64,000 nucleotides of DNA from Sanghuangporus weigelae (Eukaryota; Basidiomycota; Agaricomycetes; Hymenochaetales; Hymenochaetaceae). The notes under the pieces were generated by a model. The model saw only the letters and a list, made by a program, of their open reading frames with translations. It was not told the DNA's origin and made no database searches. The position numbers and the translations under genes were made by a program. Location: the NCBI GenBank assembly GCA_033182465.1, contig CP137318.1, positions 2,108,001 through 2,172,000 of the forward strand, read 5' to 3'. Each line of letters begins with the position of its first letter. Within the stretch, counting starts at the first letter, position 1. Positions 32,299 through 43,367 of the stretch are shown piece after piece.

Positions 32299-33011
32299 TT
32301 ATTTGCCCTTCTTCGCAGGCTCGGCAGCCTTCGACTTCTTCGTACCGCGGAGCTAGAGAGAGAAGCGAATAGGTTAGGACGGAATTTGATGGTGAAAAGA
32401 CAATGTTTCGCACCTTCTTGGCACGATTTTTGCGCTCCTTGCGGAGCTTGCGCGAGGGCTTGTCAATCTTTGACTCAAGCCCAGACTGTAGAAACAAGAG
32501 TTCATGAATACTCATCCGAAATGGTTATAACTACGAATCGAATAGACGTACTCTGACCAACCGGTATCGCGGCTCGAACCTCTTCTGAGACGCCTCGTCA
32601 TCGTAGATGAGTGCAAAGCCCGTACTGCGTCCACCACCAAAGTGCGTGCGGAAGCCAAAAGGGACGACACGAGCTTTCTCTGTTTTGTAAATCTGCGCGA
32701 GCTTTTCACTCAACTCCGCTTTGGATACGTTAGGACGATCGGGATGTAAGACGTCCACGACCATCTGGCGACGGTTGAGCAGACGGTTTGTGATGAATTT
32801 CCGCGTGCGCAACGTGATCGGTGATGAGGAATCCTATGTGCCAAAGAATTAGCATCAAAACTCGAACCCATCGTGTGCCATAGGTATGAAGGTCTTTGCC
32901 ATCCGATTGTACTCCACCCCATCCATCGTCTCCGACCATACCAGACGAATTCCACACCATACAGAGGACACTAGAAGCCATTCATGACCCGAATCTACCA
33001 ATACTCACCAT
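32299..33011 (-). CDS. RPS24: 40S ribosomal protein eS24
   Basis: Four exons (33011-33009, 32833-32552, 32485-32414, 32352-32299) encode 136 residues, the family size. The first exon is only the ATG, directly followed by a GTGAGT donor, and a 175 bp intron separates it from the body. Family blocks: [53 protein letters not shown]. The basic tail is [13 protein letters not shown]. Structural protein of the small subunit. Confidence 0.95.
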
Positions 33012-33380
33012 ATTGGCCAAGCTAAGGAGGTAGGCTAGTCGTCGAGCCTCTTGTTGCGTACGTAGGTAGGTATCTGTCTCCATTCTGCGGCAAAAACCGA
33101 GTTTCGCTTACAAATAACTGCTTACGTCATCCATCATCGCAGTAAGTAAACGCTCATAAGTAACTCAAATACTAGATGAAATGGAAGATATCCAACTTTC
33201 AGTTCTCAGAGTAGCAGCGTGTTGCGAAAAAAACACAGAAAGAATTCACACCATACTTATCAAGCAGATTCAACATCTTTCTTAGTAGGTCCAGCAATGA
33301 AATTAGTTTAGCGAACGCGATAGCACAAGAATAAATAAATACAGTATTCCGCATCGTCTCTATTCGAAGATGTCCGAAAT
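33012..33380. promoter_or_regulatory. Promoter of eS24 and 3' region of the membrane-protein gene
   Basis: 369 bp. An ATG at about 33080 (minus strand) opens a short frame over the eS24 leader and may act as an upstream frame. Nothing else recognised. Confidence 0.35.
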
Positions 33381-34217
33381 CTATTCTTCCGAGACCCATT
33401 GGTCCGCTAATGATCCAACGTATGGCAGGTAGTATCGCGTCAAATTGTTCCGTGTCGCATCCACATACGCACGGAATCTACGATAGATGTTAATTGAGCG
33501 GATTGACCAGAATCACCGATGGGAAGCAGACGTACGCCATGAATAATATGAAAATGATGTATATGATATACAGGAGTATGTTGAGGAAGAAGGGAAAACC
33601 GACAAGCGCGCCGAATATTCGCAGCAACCAGAGAGGAGTGGTCACAAGGGCGGCCTGATAGGCTATCCTCGCATTAGTTCCATGCCATGAATGCCCACGG
33701 ATAATATGTTGTTGCTCACCGTGAAATCGAACGTAGTCATTGTGCGTCTCGAGAATGAGACATGCCAGAGCTGAGCAAATAATCAGAAAAGGTCTCTAAT
33801 GGAAGGAGGAAGCACATGCACCTGAGAATGGTGCTAACAGATACACAAGGGTAGCGAGCACATCAATCCGCATGCCGAACCGCGACTCCCACTGATTTGT
33901 CGGCGCCTCTGGCTCAGGCTGGCTTCCGAATCCGCCCAAGGTGACGCCACCAGCTCCTCCACTACCGTATGCAGTCCCGAGTGTCGGTAACCCACCAGAT
34001 TGATATGAAGATGTCTCGGCTTGTGAAGGAAACCAAGGTCGGGGTAATGTCCGTCCGCGCGACGAGGATGATGCTGCTGCTGCGGGTGAGCGGTGAGCGG
34101 GATCATCTGGTGGAGGGGTCTGCAATCCGGATATGAGCGAAGTCAAGCAGATATTTATTCAAAGCTAGGACTTACATAGGGAGCGAACGTGCTCGCGAAT
34201 TTCGAGCTCGTGTTCAT
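33381..34217 (-). CDS. DUF4870-like membrane protein
   Basis: Five exons (34217-34176, 34119-33822, 33770-33720, 33662-33536, 33477-33381) give 204 residues. The first ~100 are a Ser/Pro/Gly-rich cytosolic region (PWFPSQAETSSYQSGGLPTL). After the conserved WESRFGMRIDVLATLVYLLA come further hydrophobic segments (TTPLWLLRIFGALVGFPFFL, ILLYIIYIIFILFMAF) separated by the HNDYVRFHAYQAAL loop. That loop pattern is shared with bacterial and fungal DUF4870/Tic20-like small membrane proteins. The end, LPYVGSLADQWVSEE, is typical of the fungal group. Function unknown. Confidence 0.75.
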
Positions 34218-34594
34218 GGCGGAGGATGGAACAGAAGCAATGGGATCCAGGAACGCCTGAGATTAGCAAATGACCGCATAGCGACTCGAACTAAGGCTTG
34301 AGCTGGATCGACGGGTAAGTCGCTGCGTGCCGGCCCTAAACAGTGGTACAGACCTGTCTGTCTTGTGGTCTTCGTGTCGACAACCTCAAGCAAGACAGTC
34401 AGTTCCCGACATCGAGGTGAGCATCAGTTTCGTTGTCTAGACGGCTTGGAATGGCGTTGGGGTTGTTGCTGGACAATGTTTTGAATGTTGAAGACGGATG
34501 AAGTTACTGTAACGCGATGGATTGACAACCCAAGTTTTGGATGGCATGGATCAAGAACCGAATGTCGCTGACAATCGACATTCTACACATATAG
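34218..34594. promoter_or_regulatory. Divergent promoter (membrane protein / eL15)
   Basis: 377 bp shared by two divergent genes. No clear TATA box or operator that I would defend. Confidence 0.4.
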
Positions 34595-35320
34595 ATGGGT
34601 GCGTACAAGTACCTCGGGGAGCTTTACAAGAAGAAGCAATCGGATGTCCTCCGTTTCCTGCTGCGCGTCCGCTGCTGGGAATATCGCCAGCTCAACGTCA
34701 TCCATCGCGCCTCGCGCCCTTCTCGTCCTGACAAGGCCCGCCGTCTGGGCTTCAAAGCCAAGCAGGGCTACGTCATCTACCGCATTCGCGTGCGCCGTGG
34801 TAATCGCAAGAAGCCCGTCCCAAAGGGTGCGACGTACGGCAAGCCCGTCCGTCAGGGCGTGAACCACCTCAAGTTCCAGCGAGGCCTTCGGTCGATCGCT
34901 GAAGAGCGTGTTGGGCGGCGATGCGGTAACCTTCGTGTCTTGAATTCTTACTGGATCAACCAGGATGGTGTTTACAAGTACTATGAAGTCATTCTCGTTG
35001 ATCCGCAACATAAGGCTGTCAGTACTGTATTCTCTATCATTTAAAGAATCCCCGTTTAATTGTGCTTTTTTTCTTTCAGGTCCGCCGCGATCCAAGAATC
35101 AACTGGATTTGCAAGCCTGTGCACAAGCATCGCGAATCCCGCGGTCTTACGAGCATTGGCAAGCAGGTATGTTTACTCACGGCCAGAAGAAATTCGTATT
35201 CTCACTTGATCTTGTTTTTCTCAGAACCGTGGTATCGGAAAGGGTCACCGCTACAACCATACTCCTGCTCGCCGCGTCTGGAAGAGGCACAACACTCTCT
35301 CACTTCGCAGGTACCGGTGA
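34595..35320 (+). CDS. RPL15: 60S ribosomal protein eL15
   Basis: Three exons (34595-35017, 35080-35166, 35225-35320) encode 201 residues. [39 protein letters not shown] and [20 protein letters not shown] are diagnostic. The gene ends SLRRYR as in other fungi, reading through a tempting GTACCG donor at 35311. Structural protein of the large subunit. Confidence 0.96.
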
Positions 35321-35593
35321 ACGGTTATTTCTTCGTACTTGTTTTGTTCTTTGTATGCCTCAAAAGCTCCTATTGCCCATCATGTATGGATGTGCTTCGC
35401 CTTGCAATGCATTCGCATGCTTTCATGCTTTTCATGACAATCCACCTGATAATGGGTCTTTGAGTGATCCATGGTATTATAGTACTAGCGGCTACAAGTG
35501 GTGAAGGGTATTATCGAGAGAAACATCAACGTGTAAAGCAAGCGCAAGAGCCCTGTCAAATGAACGCGAAAAGTAAGATCCATTGAATGAAAG

Positions 35594-37104
35594 TCAGAAA
35601 CCAGCTTTCTTGTGAATGATCTCTGGGTCTTCTTGATACTCTTCTGCGGATACCCACATCTGTAGCGAATAGTCAACGAAAGTAAAACGGGAGCAAGCAA
35701 CTTTAAGCCTACCTTCTTGAACGTATTCAATCCCGCCAGAATAGATCCCCCTATCCAAGTCGAGTACTTCCGCTCTGGAGGCGCATAGATCTTGATCTTC
35801 ACATCCTTGACTGCAAGCTTCTTAACCTCATTCAGTAATCGATCACCAAACCCTATACAACCATTCAGTAAATTTTATAAGAGAAGAGAGGCAAGACGGA
35901 GGGATGATGCAATGAAAAAAAGCATGTTACGAACCTTTGCATAGCGTGCTTCCACCGCTGAGCACGATGTTCGAGAAAAGGCTTTTCCGGAGGTCCAAGT
36001 CCACGCGGCTTATCGAATCAACGACCACCTGGTGTACACCTGCGTATTCCTGTCCAATGAGCTCAGGATTGAAAAGAATCTCAGGTGCACGGAAACGTTC
36101 CGGTCCAAGCTGAATAGCATTCCCGTCGGGAAGTCGGAACTCCTCCGTTCGCCCGGCAGTGTCTTTTTCTTCCTTTGCCGGGTTGACAGCGACGTAGCAG
36201 CACTTTTCCTTGATTGTTCGTACGACCTCGCGTTCTGCGGATGTGTGGAGGTGGTAGCCTGCTTTTCGAAGGAGCAGCTGGAGGTGGTCGGTTACGTCCC
36301 GACCTGCGACATCTACTCGCCGGATTGCATGAGGCATTGAGAAGCCTTCGAATACTGGGACTGCGTGTGTGACGCCATCTCCTGAGTCGAGTACGATACC
36401 GGTTGTTCGGCCTGACGAGTATCTATTTCGTGCGCTTTTAGTCGAGAATGGGAAGATAATTATGTCTGTGAAGACATACAAGGACAGGACGGCTTGTACG
36501 GAAGTGAATAAAGCAGGTACGTTGAAGGTATCAAAGAATATCTGTGCAGCGATATCTCGATTACTTCGTGGGTTTAGAGGCGCCTCAGTCAATAAAACCG
36601 GATGCTTTAATATTTGACACGACGTTAAGCAGACTGAACATCCCTTGTAACCAGACGCGACGTACCTCTTCGCTGAGAGTACCGAGCTCTTCTGTATATA
36701 CCCAGTTCCATATTCGTTCCATGTCATCCCAGTCTGTGACGATTCCGTGTTCCATGGGATACTTGATTTTCAGAAGGCCGCGGAACTCTTGTGCCTTTCG
36801 TCCGATGAACGTGTCTCCCTCTAATGCACCGGCCATAACGCGTACATGTTTTGGTCGCCCGACGCTACGCACATGAATTGAGATCACATCAACAATTCTC
36901 TTTAAGAATAAAGCGCTTGTATACACACAATGAGGGGAAGAAGCATTTTGGGTGGTCTTGTCCAGCAAAGCCTGCCTTTATGGTGCCCGAGCCCTACAAG
37001 AGAAACATTCGTTAATTGATAAGATGAAGTGAATGAGACTGACGACGCACATTATCTATAACAACAGGTTGGTTTGTCAACACATCGTCGAACTCTGCCG
37101 ACAT
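35594..37104 (-). CDS. ARP1: Actin-related protein Arp1 (centractin, dynactin filament)
   Basis: Seven exons (37104-37051, 36993-36929, 36864-36666, 36604-36480, 36422-35935, 35852-35713, 35659-35594) give 378 residues. The actin fold is clear: phosphate loop [17 protein letters not shown], then [56 protein letters not shown] and IVLSGGSTL. Details such as [15 protein letters not shown] and [20 protein letters not shown]-like wording place it with Arp1 rather than conventional actin. Arp1 forms the short filament of dynactin, the partner of dynein. Tail: [20 protein letters not shown]. It is convergent with eL15, and divergent from the next gene across only 139 bp. Confidence 0.93.
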
Positions 37105-37243
37105 CTTGATTTCTCAAGTCCAGGATGAGGAAGACGACGCGCGACACTAGAGTAAGATGACGAGTCGACGCGCGCGCCGTGACCTGTCGCGGTCTCGTGT
37201 CGTGCAAACTAACTCCTTGTCTCCAACTATCAGCTTGCTTAGA

Positions 37244-38069
37244 ATGAGGTCTTTATTTCTTTCCTTAGCGACTCTTACAACTTCATTAATATCTTTCATA
37301 TTTCTATCTGTGCGTGTTTGTAAACATTCAAGCGGTTTCATGCACTGACTTGTCGTACTTTAGACACCAACGGAAGGCGCTTCCTTGGGTGATAAATGGC
37401 AAGCCACGAGCTTCTGTAAATGTATGCGAAACAGCATACCATCTTGAAACGTGCACGAAGCTTATGGAAAGGACAATGATCTTAGGCATATGCTTTGGCT
37501 CGAATTATACCATCTTGCACCTGGTCACTCCAGATAATCCGTCAAAGCCATGCCTATCCTGTACGAAACAATGGTGTATAAACCAGAACTTGCCAATCTG
37601 CCAGGGCGCAACTTTGGGAGATACAGATCCGGATACTGCAACTGGAAAGGAAGGCGACGTTGAAGCTCGGTGTTTCCGTAAGTTTCAAGCTTACTTTCCG
37701 CTGAATCTTACCACGGGAGTATTGACACGACAAGCAGAGCGAGACTCGCCACGAGATCAACTTGTTGTCACTCTCTTCTTGCTAACAATCTTCGGGCTTC
37801 TTTTGGGAGCAGGGGTAAAGGGTAAAATGATGAAAGCAGGCATCGACTTTAGCGTTCCTTGGGCCTCAGGGAGGCGCTGGTGGGAGGTACGGTTTCTTGA
37901 GACTTTGTCAATAACCCTCCAATTGAGCCATTGCGTTAACTAGACTTGGAACTACCGAGCACCGTTGGAACACATAAATTTGAGTGGGCCTTCTTCGTTT
38001 TCTCGACGTTCGCATGAGGAAGAGAGAAATCGAGGACAGTATACGAATGTTCCTAATGGCGATTTATGA
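37244..38069 (+). CDS. Cysteine-rich secreted/membrane protein, fungal, unknown
   Basis: Five exons (37244-37309, 37364-37421, 37486-37677, 37738-37886, 37944-38069) give 196 residues. An N-terminal signal (MRSLFLSLATLTTSLISFIF) leads to a luminal domain with eight or so cysteines (FCKCICFGSN, CLSCTKQWCINQNLPICQG). One membrane span follows (QLVVTLFLLTIFGLLLGAG) and a ~60-residue cytosolic tail (RRWWETWNYRAPLEH... YTNVPNGDL). I recall similar unnamed proteins in other agaricomycetes. The start at 37244 gives the best signal peptide; an in-frame ATG at 37157 would bury it. The promoter is shared with ARP1. Confidence 0.75.
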
Positions 38070-38321
38070 TGAACACTGGCTCTACATTACATCTGCCACA
38101 ATATTATTTAATGTACTTTATTAGATTTAATCCACTGCTTGCTTGACTGCAATTGTTGTTCTTGGTGCATTGTCGTGAGCATTGTTCAATACTGCCAAGA
38201 CAAGATGAATCAATCCTCCTGAGACGTCTGCAGCGATCACGATCCGTGCACTCTTTCCACGGCTTTCGAGTCCATGCCATCGACATCCGTTCCGCAGTCA
38301 AGCTGATCCTACACTCACAAC

Positions 38322-38731
38322 ATGGGTAACTTATGTTCCAAGCCGGGAACGCACAGCGGCGGACACACCGTCCTCGGTTCTTCGACGAGCGGTGGCGGAC
38401 AAAGCGTGGCGCCTTCCAGCCCGCGAAACGAGTCTCCAGAGGAAAGACGAGCGCGGCTGGCTGAGGCTGCACGCCAACGGATGGAAAACGTGCGTAGAAA
38501 TCGATGTTTATTATGGCTACTTTTTGTTGAAGTATACGTTTTCCTCGAACTGCAGGATAAGAACAGACTGATAAACAAGAATAACCCGAATGCTGGTCGA
38601 CTTGCGTCCCAGGTGAACAAACCGGTGAAACATGTTCCACAGCAAAAGGAACCCGAACCGCTCAGAGTGCGTCTCCATTCCATTCCAACACTAGTTTTAG
38701 TTGTAACGTCGATTGCATTTAGTGGGACTGA
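38322..38731 (+). CDS. Small N-myristoylated protein, unknown
   Basis: Three exons (38322-38489, 38556-38666, 38723-38731) give 95 residues. The start MGNLCSKPG is a good N-myristoylation site with an adjacent cysteine for palmitoylation, so it likely sits on the inner face of a membrane. An Arg/Ala-rich helix (ESPEERRARLAEAARQRMEN) follows. The last exon supplies only Trp-Asp-stop; without the 56 bp second intron the frame would run into a hydrophobic tail unlike related small fungal proteins. Function unknown. Confidence 0.65.
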
Positions 38732-39009
38732 GGTCGCCGTGGGGTTGATATTGAGGACTGCATATTGATATTGATATTGTGTTTTGTATAACCTGCTTTT
38801 TATATTATACACCGTCTCTGTCCTTGTTCGTATAGTTACCATCGAGATGATTGTTGAACAGATTCTAGCTGTTTATGAGTTGGCTTCGTCGTGTGAGGCA
38901 AGGATATCATGACCAAGTTAACGTGTAATTTATCTTGATCTCAAACCTCGACGACGAGTGATCGCACTGTTCGTCGTGTGCCCAACTTGCATGTCGACGG
39001 AGGCAGTGG

Positions 39010-40164
39010 ATGTCTACAGAATGGGAAAAGGTGCTCTGGAAGAAGCAGCCTTACCCCGATAACCATATACCCGACTCTTTTCTCTCATCTCTTAGACGCA
39101 ACGGTGCGTGCAGCAATGCTCGCCTGCCACTGCAATTGGTCGATTTACTGATGGCCTAACAGCCAACTTTCGACCATATACCTACTGGCCTCTCGTGTTG
39201 GCAGCATGCACAATCTCTCAGCACATTTCATCCATATTCATCTTTCTCGTCACTTTTGCTCGTCTGTACGATGAGTCCTGGGATCCGCGGGTCCTCGTCT
39301 GGATCTCCGTCGGCATGTTCTTCCTCGGTCTCATCCTCTGGGAGCTTCTCGAACGCTGTGTATTCGGTTATAGAGTCGACAAGGAACAAAGTAAGCCCTG
39401 TAATCACATGTGAAATTACACACCGTGAACTGAAAGAATGGAATCGAAGGGGCGAAGACGTTCAAGTCCTCTATCCTCGTCTTCTTGGCTCTCCTCGCGT
39501 TATCGCCAGTTTTACGCACGCTCTCAGCTTCAACGTCCTCGGATTCCATTTGGGCCCTGACAGCGTGTCTTTTTATGTTGAATATACTATTGGCGGACTA
39601 CGGTCCATCTAGAAGCGGCCGTCTTGGTCGGGAAAGGTACGCACGGTGAACGTATCTCAGCTTCGCCGCAGTAGAATCATGTTGGAGGTCAGGTTGACTT
39701 CCGTTCTGTCCATGAATGCCGCCATGTCCGCATCTGTTGTTCTTGCCTCACGTCTTCGGGATGATATCTCCGTCTTTGCTTTGATGCTATTCTCCATACA
39801 GATGTTCGCCCTATTACCTATGCTACGTACACGGCTACTGGTAGGCGCGCTTTCCCTTTGTTTCTTCTCTCTCGTGATTGCTAATTATAACCGCTAGATG
39901 ATGCCATCATTTTTAAGGGCTCTACTTACCCTGTGCTTTGCCGGAGTATCAATCCACCTGACTTCAGGACTTTCCCAGCTGGTGACTAGAATCCAAGCTG
40001 TGATTCTTGGCTTCATCACATTTGGCGCACCATGGGTGCTCGTGTGGGCGCAGAAGTTCAAAAAGTTCGTAGTTTATCCTGCGTTTTCCAGGGGCCAAAT
40101 GTTTTATTCCGCTTCTAGTGAGATTCGTGGGCCTTGGGATGTGGCCATCCCACAAGTGCGATAG
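39010..40164 (+). CDS. GPI2: Gpi2/PIG-C subunit of GPI-GlcNAc transferase
   Basis: Six exons are proposed (39010-39103, 39163 to about 39374, 39437-39636, 39693-39840, 39898-40064, 40119-40164), about 288 residues. Family blocks are WEKVLWKKQPYPDNHIP, FRPYTYWPLVLAACTISQHI, SASTSSDSIWALTACLFMLN, RLTSVLSMNAAMSASVVLAS and the end NEIRGPWDVAIPQVR. There are several membrane helices. Gpi2 is part of the ER complex that makes GlcNAc-PI, the first GPI-anchor step. The second donor is uncertain: the strong GTAAGC at 39391 breaks frame with exon 3, while a weak GTCGAC at 39375 keeps it. Confidence 0.87.
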
Positions 40165-41198
40165 CTCGTCGTTCCGGATCTGGAAATACTGACAGGTGAT
40201 AGCCTCGTGTAACTTGCATCGGTCATCCCGGCGGTGTTTAAGATATTTTTTACCGTATTCCGTTGGTGTGCGATTTCCCTGAAGCTTCCGCTTCTCCTCT
40301 CACCAAGAATAACAAAGGCTTCGTGAATGGCTTGGCTGTCAATGAATCCTCGCTCTTCAGTCGGAATATACTCGGACTAGGAATGTTTTCGAAGATCTCG
40401 ACCCTTAAGCACACTGTGCGTTCTCATGTTTCCCCTTTCTCATTAAATCATATCCCATTCGTTCGCTTGGCTGACAACATCAACGATTTAGATAACCGGT
40501 TTCCGGACTTGTCTTTATCTTAGAAGTTTGAAAGATAATCACACGATTAGAATGCTCCGATCTACCATGTGGGTTGAGATTGTCAAGTGCATCTATCATT
40601 TACGTGCAGACGCTTGACGAGATGGGGCAATCTGTGACTTGTCGGCAAATCACCTTGATTGACTTTATACTTGCAAATCGCTTCTTCAAGCAGTTAGAAT
40701 TCAGGTCCAGCAATTTGGCGCGGAGATGAAAGTCGAGGAGCGTACAATCCGGTGCCCTGGAAAGCAAGATGTCTACTCCTTTTAGTGCGTGAACTCCCAG
40801 GTTCTAACGCATTAAAAATTAATATCTCTTCACACCCGTGACGCGGTGCTTCAGTCTCTACCGGTAAACCCACGGACATGGTCATCCGGCTTGATTGGGC
40901 GAGTCGGCACGATAGCAGTAGCCACGCAAGTAGAGCCAATGTGAAGGGTGACTCTCTCTTGGGACTCCTGCACCATCATATTGGAGGAGGGACACCCACG
41001 GTATAGCATCAACGTTATGCTCATACTCCTACTTTTAATTCATTCGATCAGCTTCAGCGACGCCAAGATCTTCTCCCGCCCTGTGTTCTTAATGATTGTG
41101 TCCCCCGATGGGTTATTATGATAGAAATGTGGGGACATATAAGGCCTCGACATGAACCTGCTATTCCATTGCCCGCAATTCTTCTGATAGCCGTTAGA
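40165..41198. other. Intergenic, no convincing gene
   Basis: About 1 kb with only short frames on both strands (for example 40263-40523 +, 40939-40694 -). None shows a signal peptide, motif or splice pattern I trust. No repeat or RNA gene recognised. Confidence 0.45.
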
Positions 41199-42190
41199 AT
41201 GTTGCGTCGAGTCGGCCTCGCATTCCACTTGTTGTTTACTCTATGCTTCTGCCTTCATGCCCAGAGAGCAACGGCTGATGGTAGTCGAAGGTAAGATATC
41301 CCTACTTCTTTTGGCACGATTGTCGCTCTCCTAACGGCGACCACGGGACTTGTACAAAGACGGGAAGACGTTGTTTACAGCACTTTGAGGTAAGCATTCT
41401 TACTCGAGCTCATCTCATTCGATAGCGCTGACGTGCTTCTGAAAAGTAGTGATAATGATATGGATAGTCGGGGCCGTGTGTAAGCGCGATCATCTCAGTT
41501 CCCAGTTATCCGTGGGGGATTATTGAAATCCGCCGAGACGACGATTAAGTGCAAGCCTGATGACATTCTCCGGAAGCATTCCTGATTCACCAAGGTGCCT
41601 TTTCCTATTCACATCATTTTACGATGGCAATCGCTGATTATCACGCCATGTTTCACTTTGTTTGGACTGGTCCCCCTTTGTCCGCCATCGATCGATCATC
41701 TCGACACCACGCACCAGCACGAACGATTTATCTGGCGATCCTGGATCGACAGCAACTGTTATTAATCCCTCCGATTTGCAGATCGTGGAGTCAACGTCTA
41801 TAATTCTAATGTACGTCAAGCCGCTCATTATGATCTTTGTCCGCCTGATCGACGTGTCCTCTTGTTTTACCAGTACGAGCCTAACGATAGAGACACTACG
41901 GTAGGCCATTATTCGCTCCCTTGCTTTCGAATCCGTTTAACGCAGATCTGTGATCATGATCCTTGCGCTAGACACTCCAATGCCGCTCTCCCGAGCCAGA
42001 CCTTCTCTCCTCTCGCAACAATCACAGCGGAGTCATCACAAACGAACGCCGCCTCACACAGTAAGTTTCTCCCATTTTCCCTCTCTTCCCAACTTGCTGT
42101 AACCGTGCGACTCGCTCATATGCATTCAAACGTGCTGTTTACTCACGCAGGGCATCAAATACCCTTCTTCTGGAGCTGGCTGCGTCAGTA
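41199..42190 (+). CDS. Possible multi-exon secreted protein, structure unresolved
   Basis: An ATG at 41199 opens a good signal peptide (LAFHLLFTLCFCLHAQRATA) ending at a GTAAGA donor at about 41290. Further right, a long open stretch around 41773-42060 reads plausibly (VYNSNVRQAAHYDLCPPDRR, then YQYEPNDRDTT; after a GT-AG interval ICDHDPCARHSNAALPSQ). It turns Ser/Thr-rich before a last donor at 42061. I could not link the first and later exons with confidence, so the boundaries and middle are guesses. Family not recognised. Confidence 0.35.
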
Positions 42191-43367
42191 ATGCGATATC
42201 TTCATCTCTAGACACACTGTCTGCATGATGCGCGAAATCCCCGCTTCTTCGTCTTGTTCTCGATAAGTAAACGTATTGCCCGGGGGAAGTTAGTCTAGAC
42301 TACCCGGCACCATCGCATTGACGTCGGCTAAACTTCGATGCCTCACGAATGAATCATTGTCCTCGTGTATTTCATATTGCAAGGATCGAGAACCTAATCG
42401 GAGTTATCGCAACAGCACTTGAGTAAGAGAGATAAATATAAATTCACCTTGTGTCTGACTTGTCCACTGGGACCTTCGTGGCGAAATTGTAAAGTCCTCG
42501 GTCTAAAGTATGTTATATTTCTCGCCGAACCCCGTGATTTTTATTTTCTCTGCCTCCGAAGACATGTACAATGAAATGAGGCACCCTTCTCTTCGACTTC
42601 TCAATTTTGGTAGTCGACTCGATTTGGAGCGCGGAGAGAACACCACCCCTTCAAGTATAAGAAAACTGATTCCGCAGTGAAGAACTGTATTATAGGGTCC
42701 CAGCTTGCCCAGCCCTAAGCGCTTAATTCAGTTAGCTTCGAGGAGGCTATTATTGGTAATAAAGAAGAACTATTTACAATACATGCAAGTCGTGCCGATT
42801 TTGCAAATGTGGTTGTGAGCGAAAGAGATAAAAAGGAGATGGAAACGGAAGTACATGGATGTCAGAAGCAAGGGAGGACGAATGGTCTTGAGTCTAGCCA
42901 AGGGAAGTCAGATGATGACGGTAAACGTGACGATGAAGAGCACCAACGGAACACACAACTCCAGAAGACCAATCTCATGTACAAAGCAATACAATACAAG
43001 GAAATGCCGGCAGAAGAAAGTAGAAGAAACCGATAGAGATATGCCAACAAAGTAAATATGTGTGTGCAACGTTCTACATAGGAAACCCGCGCGTGTGAAA
43101 AATGCCGATTGGGATGGTAAAAAGAACGAGATAAGAAAGCAGAAAACGAGAGTGAGAAATGCTAGCAGAATTGAAGAGATAGAAATGAAAAGAACAAAGG
43201 AAACCGACAGAAAGGAGTGAGAAATTGCAAATGGCAGAGCGTTTGTTCCAGTATACAGGGCATAATAGGCAGCTGCCTATACTTACAGCATAAGTTTTTC
43301 TTGTTTTTGTCTGTCTCAGAAAAGGGGCATGTCAGGTCGTGAAGTAAGCGATCGTGTTAGGATTGGT
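42191..43367. other. Intergenic, no convincing gene
   Basis: About 1.2 kb. The right half on the plus strand is purine-rich (GA and AG tracts around 42820-43220), with long open but low-complexity frames that I do not believe. It holds the 3' region of the bZIP gene. Confidence 0.45.

Noticed and set aside
35311-35505. A fourth exon of eL15 beyond a GTACCG donor
   Set aside because: Reading straight on gives the family ending RRYR and a stop, so no intron is needed.
42809-43055. Purine-rich frames upstream of the bZIP 3' end
   Set aside because: Overlapping charged low-complexity frames on both strands, with no splice context or homology that I recognise.
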